64,000 nucleotides of DNA from Roseiarcus sp963737365 (lineage in GTDB: Bacteria > Pseudomonadota > Alphaproteobacteria > Rhizobiales > Beijerinckiaceae), in contig CAVTSD010000009.1 of the NCBI GenBank assembly GCA_963737365.1, forward strand, positions 248,001 to 312,000, in the 5' to 3' direction. Positions 33,104-42,029 of this stretch are shown here, piece after piece. Within the stretch, counting starts at the first letter, position 1, and each line of letters begins with the position of its first letter. The notes beneath the pieces were generated by a model. The model had not been told where the DNA came from, ran no database searches, and saw only the letters and a list, made by a program, of their open reading frames with translations. Made by a program: the position numbers and the translations under genes.

Positions 33104-34498
33104 TCAAACGCCAAAACCCTGACGCTCCTTGCCGACCCAGCGCAACAATAGAAGGACAGCGACGACGGCAAGGCCGAGCGCAAGGCCGACCCACACCCCT
33201 ATCGCGCCAAGCGGCGTCAAGAAACCCAACACCAGGCCAACCGGCGCGCCGACCGCCCAATAGCCGAGAAGCGCGATCAACAAAGGAACGCGCAAGTCGT
33301 GCACGCCGCGCAGCATGTTGGCGAGCGTTGCCTGGCTCGCGTCAAAGATCTGGAACAGCGCGGCGACGCCAAGCAGAGTGGTCGCGATCGCAACTGCGGT
33401 CTGGTTCTCCGGCGCCATGACGTCCAGGAAGGGTGCGATCAGAAGACGCGGCGCAGCGAGCATCGTCGCCGCGGACAGAAGCGCGAAAACGAGGGTGAGG
33501 CCGAAGGCGGACCAGCCCGCGCGGCTTAGCGCGACCGCGTCACCCGCGCCATAAGCATGTCCGACCCGAACGGTCGCGGCCTGTCCGAGGCCGAGCGGGA
33601 CCATGAAGGCAAGCGAGGCGATCTGCAAAGCGATTGTATGCGCTTCGAGCGCCGCTCGGTCGATGAGGCCGACAAGCAGAGTCGACGAGGCGAAGACCCC
33701 GACCTCGGCGACGATTGTCCCGCCGATCGGCAGGCCGAGCCGCCAGAGCGCGGCCATCTCGCGCGGCGCAGCGCGCCAGGGAAGAGCAAACAACCGCAAG
33801 CGGCTGAGGCGCGGATCGATCAGCGAGGCCCCGATAAGCAGAGAAACCATCAGCGTCTGGGAAAGCGTGGTTGCGAGCCCCGACCCGAAAATCCCGAGCG
33901 CCGGCATTCCAAGGCGCCCAAAGATGAGGGCGTAGTTGGCGAGCACGTTGAAGGCGACCGCCGCCAGTCCGGCGAACAGAATTGGTCGGGGCCGCTCGAG
34001 CGCGAAAAAAGCCGAACGAGCGGCAAAGAACAACAAGCTCGGCGCGAGGCTCCACTGGAACCCGAGCATGTAGGTCCCAGCGTCCTTGGCGAGATCGGGT
34101 TCTTCGCCGATCAACTTGAGGATGTCCGTGGTCCACCAGAGCGCGAGCCAGGTGACGAGCGCGATCAACAGGGCGGACAGGAACGCCTGGTGCGTCGCCC
34201 GGCGCAATGCCGGCGCGTCTTTTCCGGCGCCAACCATCGAGGCGACGATGGGGGAGAGCGCCGATACCACGCCGACGCCGAACAAGAAGGGTGGAAGATA
34301 GAGGTTGTATCCAAGGGCCCCAGCGGCGAGCGCGCGCGGCGAGAGCCAGCCGAGCATCATGATGTCGGTCACCGTCATCAAGCTGATCGCGACATTGACG
34401 AGAACGATCGGCCAGCTCAGCGCGAAGGTCGCGCTGAGCTCGCGTTTGAGCCAGCCATCGTCGGCTAAGGCTCTGGTCGATCGCGTTGCGGCGAGCAT
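33104..34498 (-). CDS. MATE-family efflux transporter
   Basis: A multidrug and toxic-compound exporter with twelve predicted membrane helices in two bundles of six. The family start is FALSWPIVLVNVAISLMTVTDIMMLGWLSPRALAA, and the second half begins near LWRLGLPIGGTIVAEVGVFASSTLLVG. NorM-type MATEs exchange drugs or metabolites for Na+ or H+. I chose ATG 34498 (464 residues), because the longer frame from 34621 adds a basic, non-conserved N-terminus. It lies downstream of the broken hydrolase gene and upstream of the nucleoside hydrolase gene. The substrate is unknown. Confidence 0.9.
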   Translation of the reverse strand: MLAATRSTRALADDGWLKRELSATFALSWPIVLVNVAISLMTVTDIMMLGWLSPRALAAGALGYNLYLPPFLFGVGVVSALSPIVASMVGAGKDAPALRRATHQAFLSALLIALVTWLALWWTTDILKLIGEEPDLAKDAGTYMLGFQWSLAPSLLFFAARSAFFALERPRPILFAGLAAVAFNVLANYALIFGRLGMPALGIFGSGLATTLSQTLMVSLLIGASLIDPRLSRLRLFALPWRAAPREMAALWRLGLPIGGTIVAEVGVFASSTLLVGLIDRAALEAHTIALQIASLAFMVPLGLGQAATVRVGHAYGAGDAVALSRAGWSAFGLTLVFALLSAATMLAAPRLLIAPFLDVMAPENQTAVAIATTLLGVAALFQIFDASQATLANMLRGVHDLRVPLLIALLGYWAVGAPVGLVLGFLTPLGAIGVWVGLALGLAVVAVLLLLRWVGKERQGFGV

Positions 34499-34645
34499 CG
34501 TCGGCGTCCTCAAAACGGGGGGCCGGGTGCATAACGGATGCACGGCGCGGCGGCAACGCGGGGTCGCAGCTAACGCTAAAGTGGTTGCGAAGCCGATGCG
34601 TTGGGCGACGACCGCCGTCAACGAAAGCGACGATCAGCTTTGATG

Positions 34646-35435
34646 TCATCCAACGGTTCGGGCGATCCAGCTCAGGACGTCGGCGAGCCGCTCGCCCATC
34701 GCCAAATGGGATGCGCCCTCGACGCGCCAAAATTCTTTTGGCTCATTGGCGAGCGCGAACAATTTTTCGCCGAAACGGATGGGCACAACGAGATCTTTGG
34801 TCCCGTGAACGATCAGGGTGGGCGCCGTGACCGAGCCGATCAGCAAGTCATTGTGGAAAGGATCACGAAGCAATGCGCGAACCGGGACAAACCAATAAGT
34901 CGCCGCGGCAACATCAGCGATCGACGAATAGGGCGAATTCGAGCACAAGGGCGCCAATCTTGTGGCGCGCGGCGAGAGCGACAGCAACGCCTGATCCAAG
35001 CGATTCTCCGAGAGCCACGATGCGCTCAGGCGCGACGCCGCTCGCGATCGCCGCTGCATAGGCCGCTTCGCCATCGAGCTTGAGCCCACGCTCGCTTGGC
35101 GAGCCAGTCGAGCTCGCATAGCCGCGATATTCGATCGCGAGCAGGCCCATACCCGCCTTGGCGATGGCGCGAAAACGTTCTACGCGAAGATCGAGGCCGC
35201 CGGCATTGCCGTGAAAATAAAGGATCAGAGGGCGCTCCGGCGCGGGTGGAAAGCTCCACGCGACTAGACTTTCCCCATCCTCGGTCTTCAGACGAACAGT
35301 TTGAGCGCGAAGTCCGAGTGTCGCCGGATCGACCTCTGCGGCGTCGCACCGAAACAGGATTTTCCGCTGGCCGAAGAAAAGGCCGACAAACAACACAAGA
35401 TATAGCGTGACGCATGCGACAAGGGCGATCAGCAT
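34646..35435 (-). pseudogene. Alpha/beta hydrolase gene with a one-base frameshift
   Basis: From ATG 35435 the product has an N-terminal membrane anchor (LIALVACVTLYLVLFVGLFF), the oxyanion region LILYFHGNAGG and the nucleophile S145 in ALGESLGSGVAVAL, then reaches GALVLE and runs to an early stop. The adjacent frame gives the expected continuation SPYSSIADVAAATYWFVP, the acid in IVHGTKDLVVPI and the catalytic His in VEGASHLAMGERL, ending at 34646. One extra T in GAATTC (34935-34940) accounts for it. Repaired, about 262 residues match the FrsA/BAAT-like 'alpha/beta hydrolase with N-terminal anchor' (bem46-type) family. It is a recent pseudogene or a base error. Confidence 0.82.
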
Positions 35436-35459
35436 AGGCAGGGCGCCCCGTCGCCGTGC

Positions 35460-36860
35460 TCAGTGCTGCAAAGCCTTCACGATTGCGTCGGTCATCTTTT
35501 TCGCATCGCCAAACAGCATCAGTGTGTTGTCGCGAAAAAATAGTTCGTTCTCGACGCCGGCGTAGCCCGAACCCATACCGCGCTTGACGAACAAAACGGT
35601 CTTCGCCTTGTCGACGTCGAGAATCGGCATGCCATAAATGGGCGACTTCGGGTCGGTTTTGGCCGCAGGATTGGTGACGTCATTCGCCCCGATGACGTAA
35701 GCGACATCGGCTTGCGGGAACTCGCTGTTGATGTCCTCGAGCTCGAACACCTCGTCATAGGGAACGTTGGCTTCGGCGAGCAACACGTTCATGTGACCTG
35801 GCATGCGGCCAGCGACGGGATGAATCGCATATTTGACCTCGACGCCGTTCTTCTTGAGCATCTCCCCCATCTCACGCAGCGAGTGCTGCGCCTGCGCGAC
35901 CGCCATTCCGTATCCTGGCACGACAATCACCTTGGAGGCGTTCTTCATCATGAAGGCGGCGTCCTCAGCCGAACCCTGCTTGACCGGACGGGTCTCGGTT
36001 GCGCCCGCAGCGCTCGCGACCTCGCCTCCCCAGCCGCCGAGGATGACAGATATGAAAGATCGGTTCATGCCCTTGCACATGATGTAGGACAGGATCGCGC
36101 CCGAGGAGCCGACTAGCGCGCCGGTGATGATGAGGGCCAGATTGCCGAGCGTGAAGCCGATGCCCGCGGCCGCCCAGCCGGAATAGGAATTGAGCATCGA
36201 GATGACGACCGGCATGTCGGCGCCGCCAATCGGCACAATGAGCAGGACGCCGAGAGCGAGCGAGACGAGCGTGATGAGCCAGAAGAAGGCCGCGGACTGG
36301 GTAGCGTAGAAAAGAACAATCAAGAGCACCAGCGCCACACCGAGACAGCCATTGATAAGGTGGCGCTGCGGCAAAAGGATCGGAGCGCCGGACATGCGTC
36401 CGTCGAGCTTAAGGAAAGCGATGATCGAACCCGTGAAGGTCACGGCGCCGATCGCGAGCCCTAGCGACATCTCGATGATGCTGCCCGGGTGAATCGCGCC
36501 GCCCTCCTCGATCCCGAAGGCCTCGGGCGCGTAAAACGCTCCGGCGGCGACCAATACCGCGGCCAAACCGACCAATGAATGGAACATCGCCACCAGCTGG
36601 GGCATCGCCGTCATCTGCACAGTGCGAGCGCGCCACGCGCCGATGCCGCCGCCGATGGCGATCCCAAGAATGATGAGAAGCCAGGAGAAAATGCCCGATG
36701 GCGGACGGACCGCGAGCGTCGTCACGACGGCGATCGCCATGCCGATCATGCCGAAGCGGTTGCCCTGGCGGGAGGTCGCCGGCGAAGAGAGACCGCGCAG
36801 CGCGAGAATGAAGAGGACGCCGGAGACGAGATAGAGCAGTGCGGCGAGGTTGGCGTTCAC
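35460..36860 (-). CDS. pntB: NAD(P) transhydrogenase subunit beta
   Basis: The beta subunit of proton-translocating transhydrogenase, which makes NADPH from NADH using the proton gradient. The 466-residue protein has nine or so membrane helices and the C-terminal NADP(H)-binding domain III: VIVVPGYGMAVAQAQHSL, HPVAGRMPGHMNVLLAEA, DVAYVIGANDVTNPAAK and VLFVKRGMGSGYAGVENELF. It is the last gene of a leftward pntAA-pntAB-pntB operon, five bases after pntAB. The length and motifs are normal. Confidence 0.97.
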   Translation of the reverse strand: MNANLAALLYLVSGVLFILALRGLSSPATSRQGNRFGMIGMAIAVVTTLAVRPPSGIFSWLLIILGIAIGGGIGAWRARTVQMTAMPQLVAMFHSLVGLAAVLVAAGAFYAPEAFGIEEGGAIHPGSIIEMSLGLAIGAVTFTGSIIAFLKLDGRMSGAPILLPQRHLINGCLGVALVLLIVLFYATQSAAFFWLITLVSLALGVLLIVPIGGADMPVVISMLNSYSGWAAAGIGFTLGNLALIITGALVGSSGAILSYIMCKGMNRSFISVILGGWGGEVASAAGATETRPVKQGSAEDAAFMMKNASKVIVVPGYGMAVAQAQHSLREMGEMLKKNGVEVKYAIHPVAGRMPGHMNVLLAEANVPYDEVFELEDINSEFPQADVAYVIGANDVTNPAAKTDPKSPIYGMPILDVDKAKTVLFVKRGMGSGYAGVENELFFRDNTLMLFGDAKKMTDAIVKALQH

Positions 36861-36865
36861 CGGCG

Positions 36866-37288
36866 TCAGCCCTTCTTCTTGTACATCGCCAGCATGCGCT
36901 CGGTGACCATGAAGCCGCCGAAAATGTTTATCGACGAGAGGATGAGCGCGATAAAGCCGACAAAGCGGGCAAATCCCGAGCCGCTGTCGATGGCCGCGAC
37001 CCCCACCGACAAGAGCGCGCCGACAACAATGACTGACGAAATGGCGTTGGTCTCGGACATGAGCGGGGTGTGCAACGCCGGCGTCACCGACCAGACCACG
37101 TAATAGCCGACGAAGACCGCGAGGGCGAAAATCGCGAGACGAAACACGAACGGATCGATCGCGCCGCCAGAAGCGGCATGGCCCGCCGCAGCGAGCTGAT
37201 CGCTGTAGGCTTGCGCAGATTGGGCGGCCTCCCGCGCGGCCTCTGCCGAGGCCCGGAGTTTTTCGATTGCGGCGTCAATGTTATCCAT
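36866..37288 (-). CDS. pntAB: NAD(P) transhydrogenase subunit alpha part 2
   Basis: The small membrane part of the split alpha subunit, supplying helices to the proton channel of transhydrogenase. The 140-residue protein starts with a hydrophilic helical leader (AIEKLRASAEAAREAAQSAQ), longer than in many homologues, and then has three hydrophobic segments with the family stretch VVWSVTPALHTPLMSETNAISSVI. I chose ATG 37288, because the longer frame to 37372 would overlap the end of pntAA. It sits between pntAA and pntB. Confidence 0.94.
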   Translation of the reverse strand: MDNIDAAIEKLRASAEAAREAAQSAQAYSDQLAAAGHAASGGAIDPFVFRLAIFALAVFVGYYVVWSVTPALHTPLMSETNAISSVIVVGALLSVGVAAIDSGSGFARFVGFIALILSSINIFGGFMVTERMLAMYKKKG

Positions 37289-37320
37289 GGGGCTCTCCGG
37301 CGCTGAAAGCGCGCACGCGT

Positions 37321-38451
37321 TTATTTCGGCATGAAGTTTGGGTGAACAATCGCGCCGCCGCGAGTGAGGCATGTCGCCTTCACGAGCTCATCGTCCCAGT
37401 TGACGGCGAGGGACTTGTTCGCCTTGTCGATCAGCGTTTCGGCGAAGGCGTAAAGATTGCGCGCATAGAGCGCCGAGGCGGAGGAGGGAATGCGCGTGAC
37501 GTTGGAATAGCCGACGATCTTGACCCCATTGTCGCTGAACGTCATTTCGCCGGGCCTCGAGAGCTCGCAATTTCCCCCGCGTTCGACGGCGAGATCGACA
37601 ATGACTGAGCCGGCGCGCATCGACTTGACCATATCGGCGCTGACGAGCCGCGGCGCGGGTCGGCCGGGGATCAGCGCGGTGGTGACGACGATGTCCTGTT
37701 TGGCGATATGCGAGGCGAGGAGGTCGGCCTGTTTCGCCTTGTAGGCATCCGACATTTCCTTGGCGTAGCCGCCCGCGGTTTCGGCCTGCTTGAACTCCTC
37801 GTCTTCGACGGCGACGAATTTCGCTCCGAGCGACTCAACCTGCTCCTTGGTCGCCGGACGCACGTCCGTCGCGGTGACCACTGCGCCAAGGCGCCGACCG
37901 GTGGCGATCGCCTGCAGGCCGGCGACGCCGACGCCCATGACGAACAGCCTCGCGGCCGGGACCGTACCGGCAGGTGTCATCATCATCGGCAAGGCCCGAC
38001 CGTATTCGGCCGCGGCGTCGATCACAGCGCGATAGCCAGCGAGGTTCGCCTGGCTCGACAGAACGTCCATCGACTGGGCGCGGGTTATCCGCGGCATGAG
38101 CTCCATCGCGAAGGCGGCGACTCCGGCCTTCGCCATCGTCTCGATCGCGTCGCGGTGATCGTAGGGGTCCATCGTCGCGACGACGAAGGCATCCGACTTG
38201 AGGCGGGAAATTTCGTCGCCGTTCGGCCGGCGAACTTTCAACACCAGATCGGCGCCGAGCGCTTCTTCGGCCGAGACAAGCCTCGCGCCAGCCGATTGAT
38301 AGTCAGCGTCTGGAAATCCCGCTTTAGCGCCCGCGCCGTGTTCGACCGCGACATCCGCGCCAAGTCCCACGAATTTCTTGACCGTCTCGGGAACGGCGGC
38401 GACGCGCGTTTCAGCGGGGTCCGTTTCGGCCGGAACTCCGATCAGCATCAA
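37321..38451 (-). CDS. pntAA: NAD(P) transhydrogenase subunit alpha part 1
   Basis: The soluble NAD(H)-binding domain I of transhydrogenase, homologous to alanine dehydrogenase. The 376-residue protein starts with IGVPAETDPAETRVAAVPETVKKFVGLG, contains the Rossmann segment RLFVMGVGVAGLQAIATGRRLGAVVTATD, and VVTTALIPGRPAPRLVSADM with the mobile-loop region. It is the first gene of the pnt operon. Upstream, 38452-38648 separates it from fliJ and holds its promoter. It is complete and normal for split-type alphaproteobacterial PntA. Confidence 0.97.
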   Translation of the reverse strand: MMLIGVPAETDPAETRVAAVPETVKKFVGLGADVAVEHGAGAKAGFPDADYQSAGARLVSAEEALGADLVLKVRRPNGDEISRLKSDAFVVATMDPYDHRDAIETMAKAGVAAFAMELMPRITRAQSMDVLSSQANLAGYRAVIDAAAEYGRALPMMMTPAGTVPAARLFVMGVGVAGLQAIATGRRLGAVVTATDVRPATKEQVESLGAKFVAVEDEEFKQAETAGGYAKEMSDAYKAKQADLLASHIAKQDIVVTTALIPGRPAPRLVSADMVKSMRAGSVIVDLAVERGGNCELSRPGEMTFSDNGVKIVGYSNVTRIPSSASALYARNLYAFAETLIDKANKSLAVNWDDELVKATCLTRGGAIVHPNFMPK

Positions 38452-38648
38452 ACTTCCCCCGACACCGTCGATAGGCGGTGCAACGAGCGTTTGCTCGGAG
38501 TCTCCCGCGCAGCGGCAGCAGATCGCTGCTGGCGGGACAGATTTAGATCATCGGCCTTCGAGCCGCAACGCGAATGGGAGGTCCAACGCCCGCGAAGGGG
38601 CTCCGGCCTGCTTGCAGGACGACAAACCCGCGAGGCTGCGCGGCCGCG

Positions 38649-39017
38649 TCAGGCCCGCGCTACGGCTTCGGCCAGGCGATCGTTGGTTTTGTCGCGCACC
38701 TCAAGCGTCTCGAATTTGAGGAACTCGGCCTCGGCTTCTTCTTGCGCCGCCTTCGCCTCATCGATCTGACCCAGAAGCTCAGTGATCGAACTCTTGAGAT
38801 TGTCGCGCCTGACCGCCGTCGCCCGGGCGTAGGTCGGATAGGCGAAGTGGGCAGGGTCCGCGATCCCGGCGCGCTTTTCCTCGTTGGCGATCTCGCGATC
38901 AAGATCGCCGATCATGCGGGTGAACTCGGCCAGCATCATCTCGATTTGCCCAACACGTCGGCGCTTCTCCTCAAGTTGAAAGCGCTTCAAACGGATCAGC
39001 GTGTCCCGCGACTTCAT
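38649..39017 (-). CDS. fliJ: FliJ-like flagellar export chaperone
   Basis: A 122-residue, almost wholly helical coiled-coil protein: MKSRDTLIRLKRFQLEEKRRRVGQIEMM, then DLDREIANEEKRAGIADP and a second long helix to EAVARA. This is the pattern of FliJ, the stalk-like export factor that works with the FliI ATPase in flagellar secretion. It is divergent from ctrA, as is common in Rhizobiales. The fliI gene, usually beside it, is not adjacent here; pntAA is. Sequence conservation in FliJ is weak, so the call rests on the helical pattern plus neighbourhood. Confidence 0.8.
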   Translation of the reverse strand: MKSRDTLIRLKRFQLEEKRRRVGQIEMMLAEFTRMIGDLDREIANEEKRAGIADPAHFAYPTYARATAVRRDNLKSSITELLGQIDEAKAAQEEAEAEFLKFETLEVRDKTNDRLAEAVARA

Positions 39018-39579
39018 TCCGGCAGACTCCTTGGCAACTCCAACGCGAGAGGACGTTACGATCCTCTGGTCACGACACCGAGACGGCCGGACGATGCATG
39101 ACGAAGGTTTCTGCTTTCTTACGTCATGGGCTCACCGAGCTCTGTGGCCGAGCCGCCGAAGTCTCGGCGCAAGCGGCGCGGGTAATTGTGGTCGGGGACG
39201 TTATCGATTTGTTTACGTGGGTCGTTAACAATCTGCGAGAGGCGAGAAGTGGAAGAGCCGGTTCAATCTCAAGGGCCATTGCACGGCGCGAGATAGGTTT
39301 TCAATCCGCGTCGAACCGTGAGTCCAATGAATTTATTAGATCCATTTGTTGATGTAATGCATTAATTTTTATCCTTGCCAAATATTGTTTCTTATCAAAT
39401 TGTTACTAATATCATTCGGCATAGGGTCAGGGGACTTGCGCAAATGAATTAGGGTTTGTTAACCAATGGCGGTCAGTGTCTAATTCGAATTGACCCGAGG
39501 TCACGGCAGCGAGGCTTGGGCACGAACGCGACGTACATTACCGCGGTCATGAAGCGACGGGCGAGGCGGGGAGCCTAAC
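39018..39579. promoter_or_regulatory. Long upstream region of ctrA
   Basis: These 562 bases between divergent fliJ and ctrA carry no gene. The stretch 39320-39420 is AT-rich. A GANTC site (GAGTC, 39320-39324), the target of the cell-cycle methylase CcrM, is present, as are TTAAC half-sites at 39214-39218 and 39459-39463 that resemble halves of CtrA boxes. I found no complete TTAA-N7-TTAA box. The arrangement fits a methylation-sensitive, autoregulated ctrA promoter. Confidence 0.5.
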
Positions 39580-40281
39580 ATGCGGGTACTTTTGATCGAA
39601 GATGACACGGCGACCGCACAAAGCATTGAACTGATGTTGAAGTCGGAGAACTTCAACGTCTATGTCACGGATCTCGGCGAGGAAGGCATCGATCTCGGCA
39701 AGCTTTATGACTACGACATCATTCTGCTCGATCTCAACCTGCCCGATATGTCGGGTTACGAGGTGCTGCGTTCGCTCCGGGTCACCAAGATAAAGACGCC
39801 CATTCTGATCCTGTCGGGGATGGCCGGCATCGAGGACAAGGTCAAAGGGTTGGGCCACGGCGCCGATGACTACCTGACCAAGCCGTTCCACAAGGACGAG
39901 CTCGTCGCCCGGATCCACGCCATCGTGCGCCGTTCAAAAGGACATGCGCAGTCGGTCATCATCACCGGCGACCTCACCGTGAACCTCGATCAGAAGACGG
40001 TCGAAGTCGACGGAGCGCGGGTGCATCTGACCGGCAAAGAGTACCAGATGCTGGAGCTGCTCTCGCTGCGCAAGGGTACGACGCTGACCAAGGAGATGTT
40101 TCTTAACCATCTCTATGGCGGCATGGATGAGCCGGAACTCAAGATCATTGACGTTTTCATTTGCAAATTGCGCAAGAAACTGGCGACGGCGTCGAGCGGG
40201 CGCAACTATATCGAGACGGTGTGGGGTCGCGGGTATGTTCTGCGCGAGCCATCGCCAAACGAGGAGCGCATTCCGGCATAA
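39580..40281 (+). CDS. ctrA: Cell-cycle response regulator CtrA
   Basis: CtrA is the master cell-cycle regulator of alphaproteobacteria and controls division, flagella and DNA methylation genes. The 233-residue protein has a receiver domain starting MRVLLIEDDTATAQSIELML with the acidic pocket D8/D9 and phosphoacceptor D51 (IILLDLNLPD), and an OmpR-type winged helix with VHLTGKEYQMLELLSLRKG and IDVFICKLRKKL. These stretches are those of CtrA and not of a generic OmpR relative. It stands alone, divergent from fliJ, behind a 562-base regulatory region. Confidence 0.97.
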   Translation: MRVLLIEDDTATAQSIELMLKSENFNVYVTDLGEEGIDLGKLYDYDIILLDLNLPDMSGYEVLRSLRVTKIKTPILILSGMAGIEDKVKGLGHGADDYLTKPFHKDELVARIHAIVRRSKGHAQSVIITGDLTVNLDQKTVEVDGARVHLTGKEYQMLELLSLRKGTTLTKEMFLNHLYGGMDEPELKIIDVFICKLRKKLATASSGRNYIETVWGRGYVLREPSPNEERIPA

Positions 40282-40425
40282 GGCGGCCGGATCGCTTTGC
40301 GATCTGATGAAGGGGCGACCCGCCGATCGAGCGCGCCCTTGCGGGCTTTATCCTCGATCGCCATCCGCCGACTCGCTTGATGTGAAGTCCTGATACGCCT
40401 CAGCCCAAAGCCCGCTGGTCAGCCG

Positions 40426-41844
40426 CTACCTCGGGAGGACCGTCGAGCCCATTAGCGCCTCGTCGATCGAGGCGGCGCATTGGCGCCCTTCCCGAATAGC
40501 CCACACGACGAGCGACTGGCCACGGCGCATGTCGCCGCAAGCAAAAACTTTGGATTTTGAGGAGGCGTATTTATTCGTATCCGCGAGCACGTTGCCGCGC
40601 GGATCGAGCGACAGCCCGAGTTCGGTGAGAAGGCCGTCCTTGACCGGCGAGACGAAGCCCATCGCGAGCAGAACGAGGTCGGCCGGCAAAGTGAACTCCG
40701 TGCCCGCAATCGGCTTCATCTTTTCGTCGATGCGCACGCATTTGAGACCCGTGACGACACCGCTATCGCCCTCGAAGGCGACCGTGTTCACCGCGAAGTC
40801 CCGCTCCGCGCCCTCTTCGTGGCTGGAGGAGGTGCGAAGCTTCAATGGCCAGTTTGGCCAGGTCAGCATCTTGTCCTCTTGCTTCGGCGGCATCGGCATA
40901 ATCTCGAGCTGGGTCACCTTAAGAGCGCCCTGGCGGATCGAGGTTCCGATGCAGTCCGAGCCGGTGTCGCCGCCGCCAATGACAACGACCCGCTTGCCGG
41001 CCGCGACGATCGACGCGTTTGTGCCGATAGGCTCGCTGGAGACACGGCGGTTTTGCTGCGGCAGGAACTCCATGGCGAAATGAACGCCGTCGAGGTCGCG
41101 GCCGGGAACGGGCAGGTCGCGGGAGGACTCGGATCCGCCCGCCAGCGCGACCGCATCGTACTCGTCGACGAGACTTTGGCCCGTCATCGTCACGCCGGCA
41201 TGGGCGTTGTAGTGGAACGTGACGCCTTCGGCTTCCATCTGCTTGATCCGCCGGTCTACATGGCGCTTCTCAAGCTTGAAATCGGGAATCCCGTAGCGCA
41301 ACAGCCCGCCGGCTTTGGCGTTCTTCTCATAGACATGGACGTCGTGGCCAACGCGCGCGAGCTGCTGAGCGCAAGCAAGACCCGCGGGGCCGGAACCGAT
41401 AACCGCAATTTTCTTGTCTGTCTTGCGGGACGAGGGCTCAGGTTTGATCCAGCCTTCAGAGAAAGCGCGATCGATGATCGCGCATTCAATGGTCTTGATC
41501 GTAACCGGCGTGTCCTGGATGTTCAGGGTGCAGGAGGCTTCGCATGGCGCCGGACAGACGCGCCCGGTGACTTCCGGGAAGTTGTTGGTGGACAGCAGAT
41601 TGCGCGCGGCTTCGGCCCAGTCGCCGCGATAGGCGAGGTCATTCCAGTCGGGGATCTGGTTGTTGACCGGACAGCCGATGTGACAATAAGGGATGCCGCA
41701 ATTCATGCAGCGCGACGCCTGATTGCGAGTTGCTTCCTCGCTTAGAGGCAGCATGAACTCGCGATAGTGGCGGATTCGGTCGGAGGCCGGCGCATAACGC
41801 CGGTCCGCGCGATCGATCTCTAAAAACCCCGTGACCTTGCCCAT
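40426..41844 (-). CDS. gltD: Glutamate synthase small (beta) subunit
   Basis: GltD supplies electrons from NADPH to GltB for making glutamate from glutamine and 2-oxoglutarate. The 472-residue protein has the N-terminal Fe-S cysteine region CMNCGIPYCHIGCPVNN and CPAPCEASCTLNI, the FAD motif VIGSGPAGLACAQQLARVGHDVHVYEK, the NADPH motif VVIGGGDTGSDCIGTSIRQG and the final ACGDMRRGQSLVVWAIREGR. It lies downstream of gltB on the same strand; the 185-base gap contains a strong hairpin. Confidence 0.97.
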   Translation of the reverse strand: MGKVTGFLEIDRADRRYAPASDRIRHYREFMLPLSEEATRNQASRCMNCGIPYCHIGCPVNNQIPDWNDLAYRGDWAEAARNLLSTNNFPEVTGRVCPAPCEASCTLNIQDTPVTIKTIECAIIDRAFSEGWIKPEPSSRKTDKKIAVIGSGPAGLACAQQLARVGHDVHVYEKNAKAGGLLRYGIPDFKLEKRHVDRRIKQMEAEGVTFHYNAHAGVTMTGQSLVDEYDAVALAGGSESSRDLPVPGRDLDGVHFAMEFLPQQNRRVSSEPIGTNASIVAAGKRVVVIGGGDTGSDCIGTSIRQGALKVTQLEIMPMPPKQEDKMLTWPNWPLKLRTSSSHEEGAERDFAVNTVAFEGDSGVVTGLKCVRIDEKMKPIAGTEFTLPADLVLLAMGFVSPVKDGLLTELGLSLDPRGNVLADTNKYASSKSKVFACGDMRRGQSLVVWAIREGRQCAASIDEALMGSTVLPR

Positions 41845-41951
41845 CTTGGCACCTTAGCCGTGTCGTCGCTCCCGATATCGCGCGCGGAGCCCCCGCCGCT
41901 TCAATAACGCGCCGACGTTATCTTGCAAGAACTTTGCCGTCGCGGTCTTGG

Positions 41952-41974
41952 GTGGCCCACCGGCGGTGGGCCAC
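41952..41974. terminator. Strong hairpin between gltB and gltD
   Basis: A perfect 10-bp inverted repeat, GTGGCCCACC and its complement around a GGC loop. It lies 55 bases after the gltB stop and 107 before the gltD start on the shared strand. No T-run follows it on that strand, so partial termination, mRNA processing or 3'-end protection are all possible. Confidence 0.5.
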
Positions 41975-42029
41975 GTTTACAGGCGGCTCGTTCGAACGAC
42001 GACCGGCGACGTTGGCCGCCGGGATGGAG

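Noticed and set aside
39018..39579. Full CtrA box (TTAA-N7-TTAA) upstream of ctrA
   Set aside because: Only half-sites with the wrong spacing (for example TTAG-N6-TTAACC) were found.
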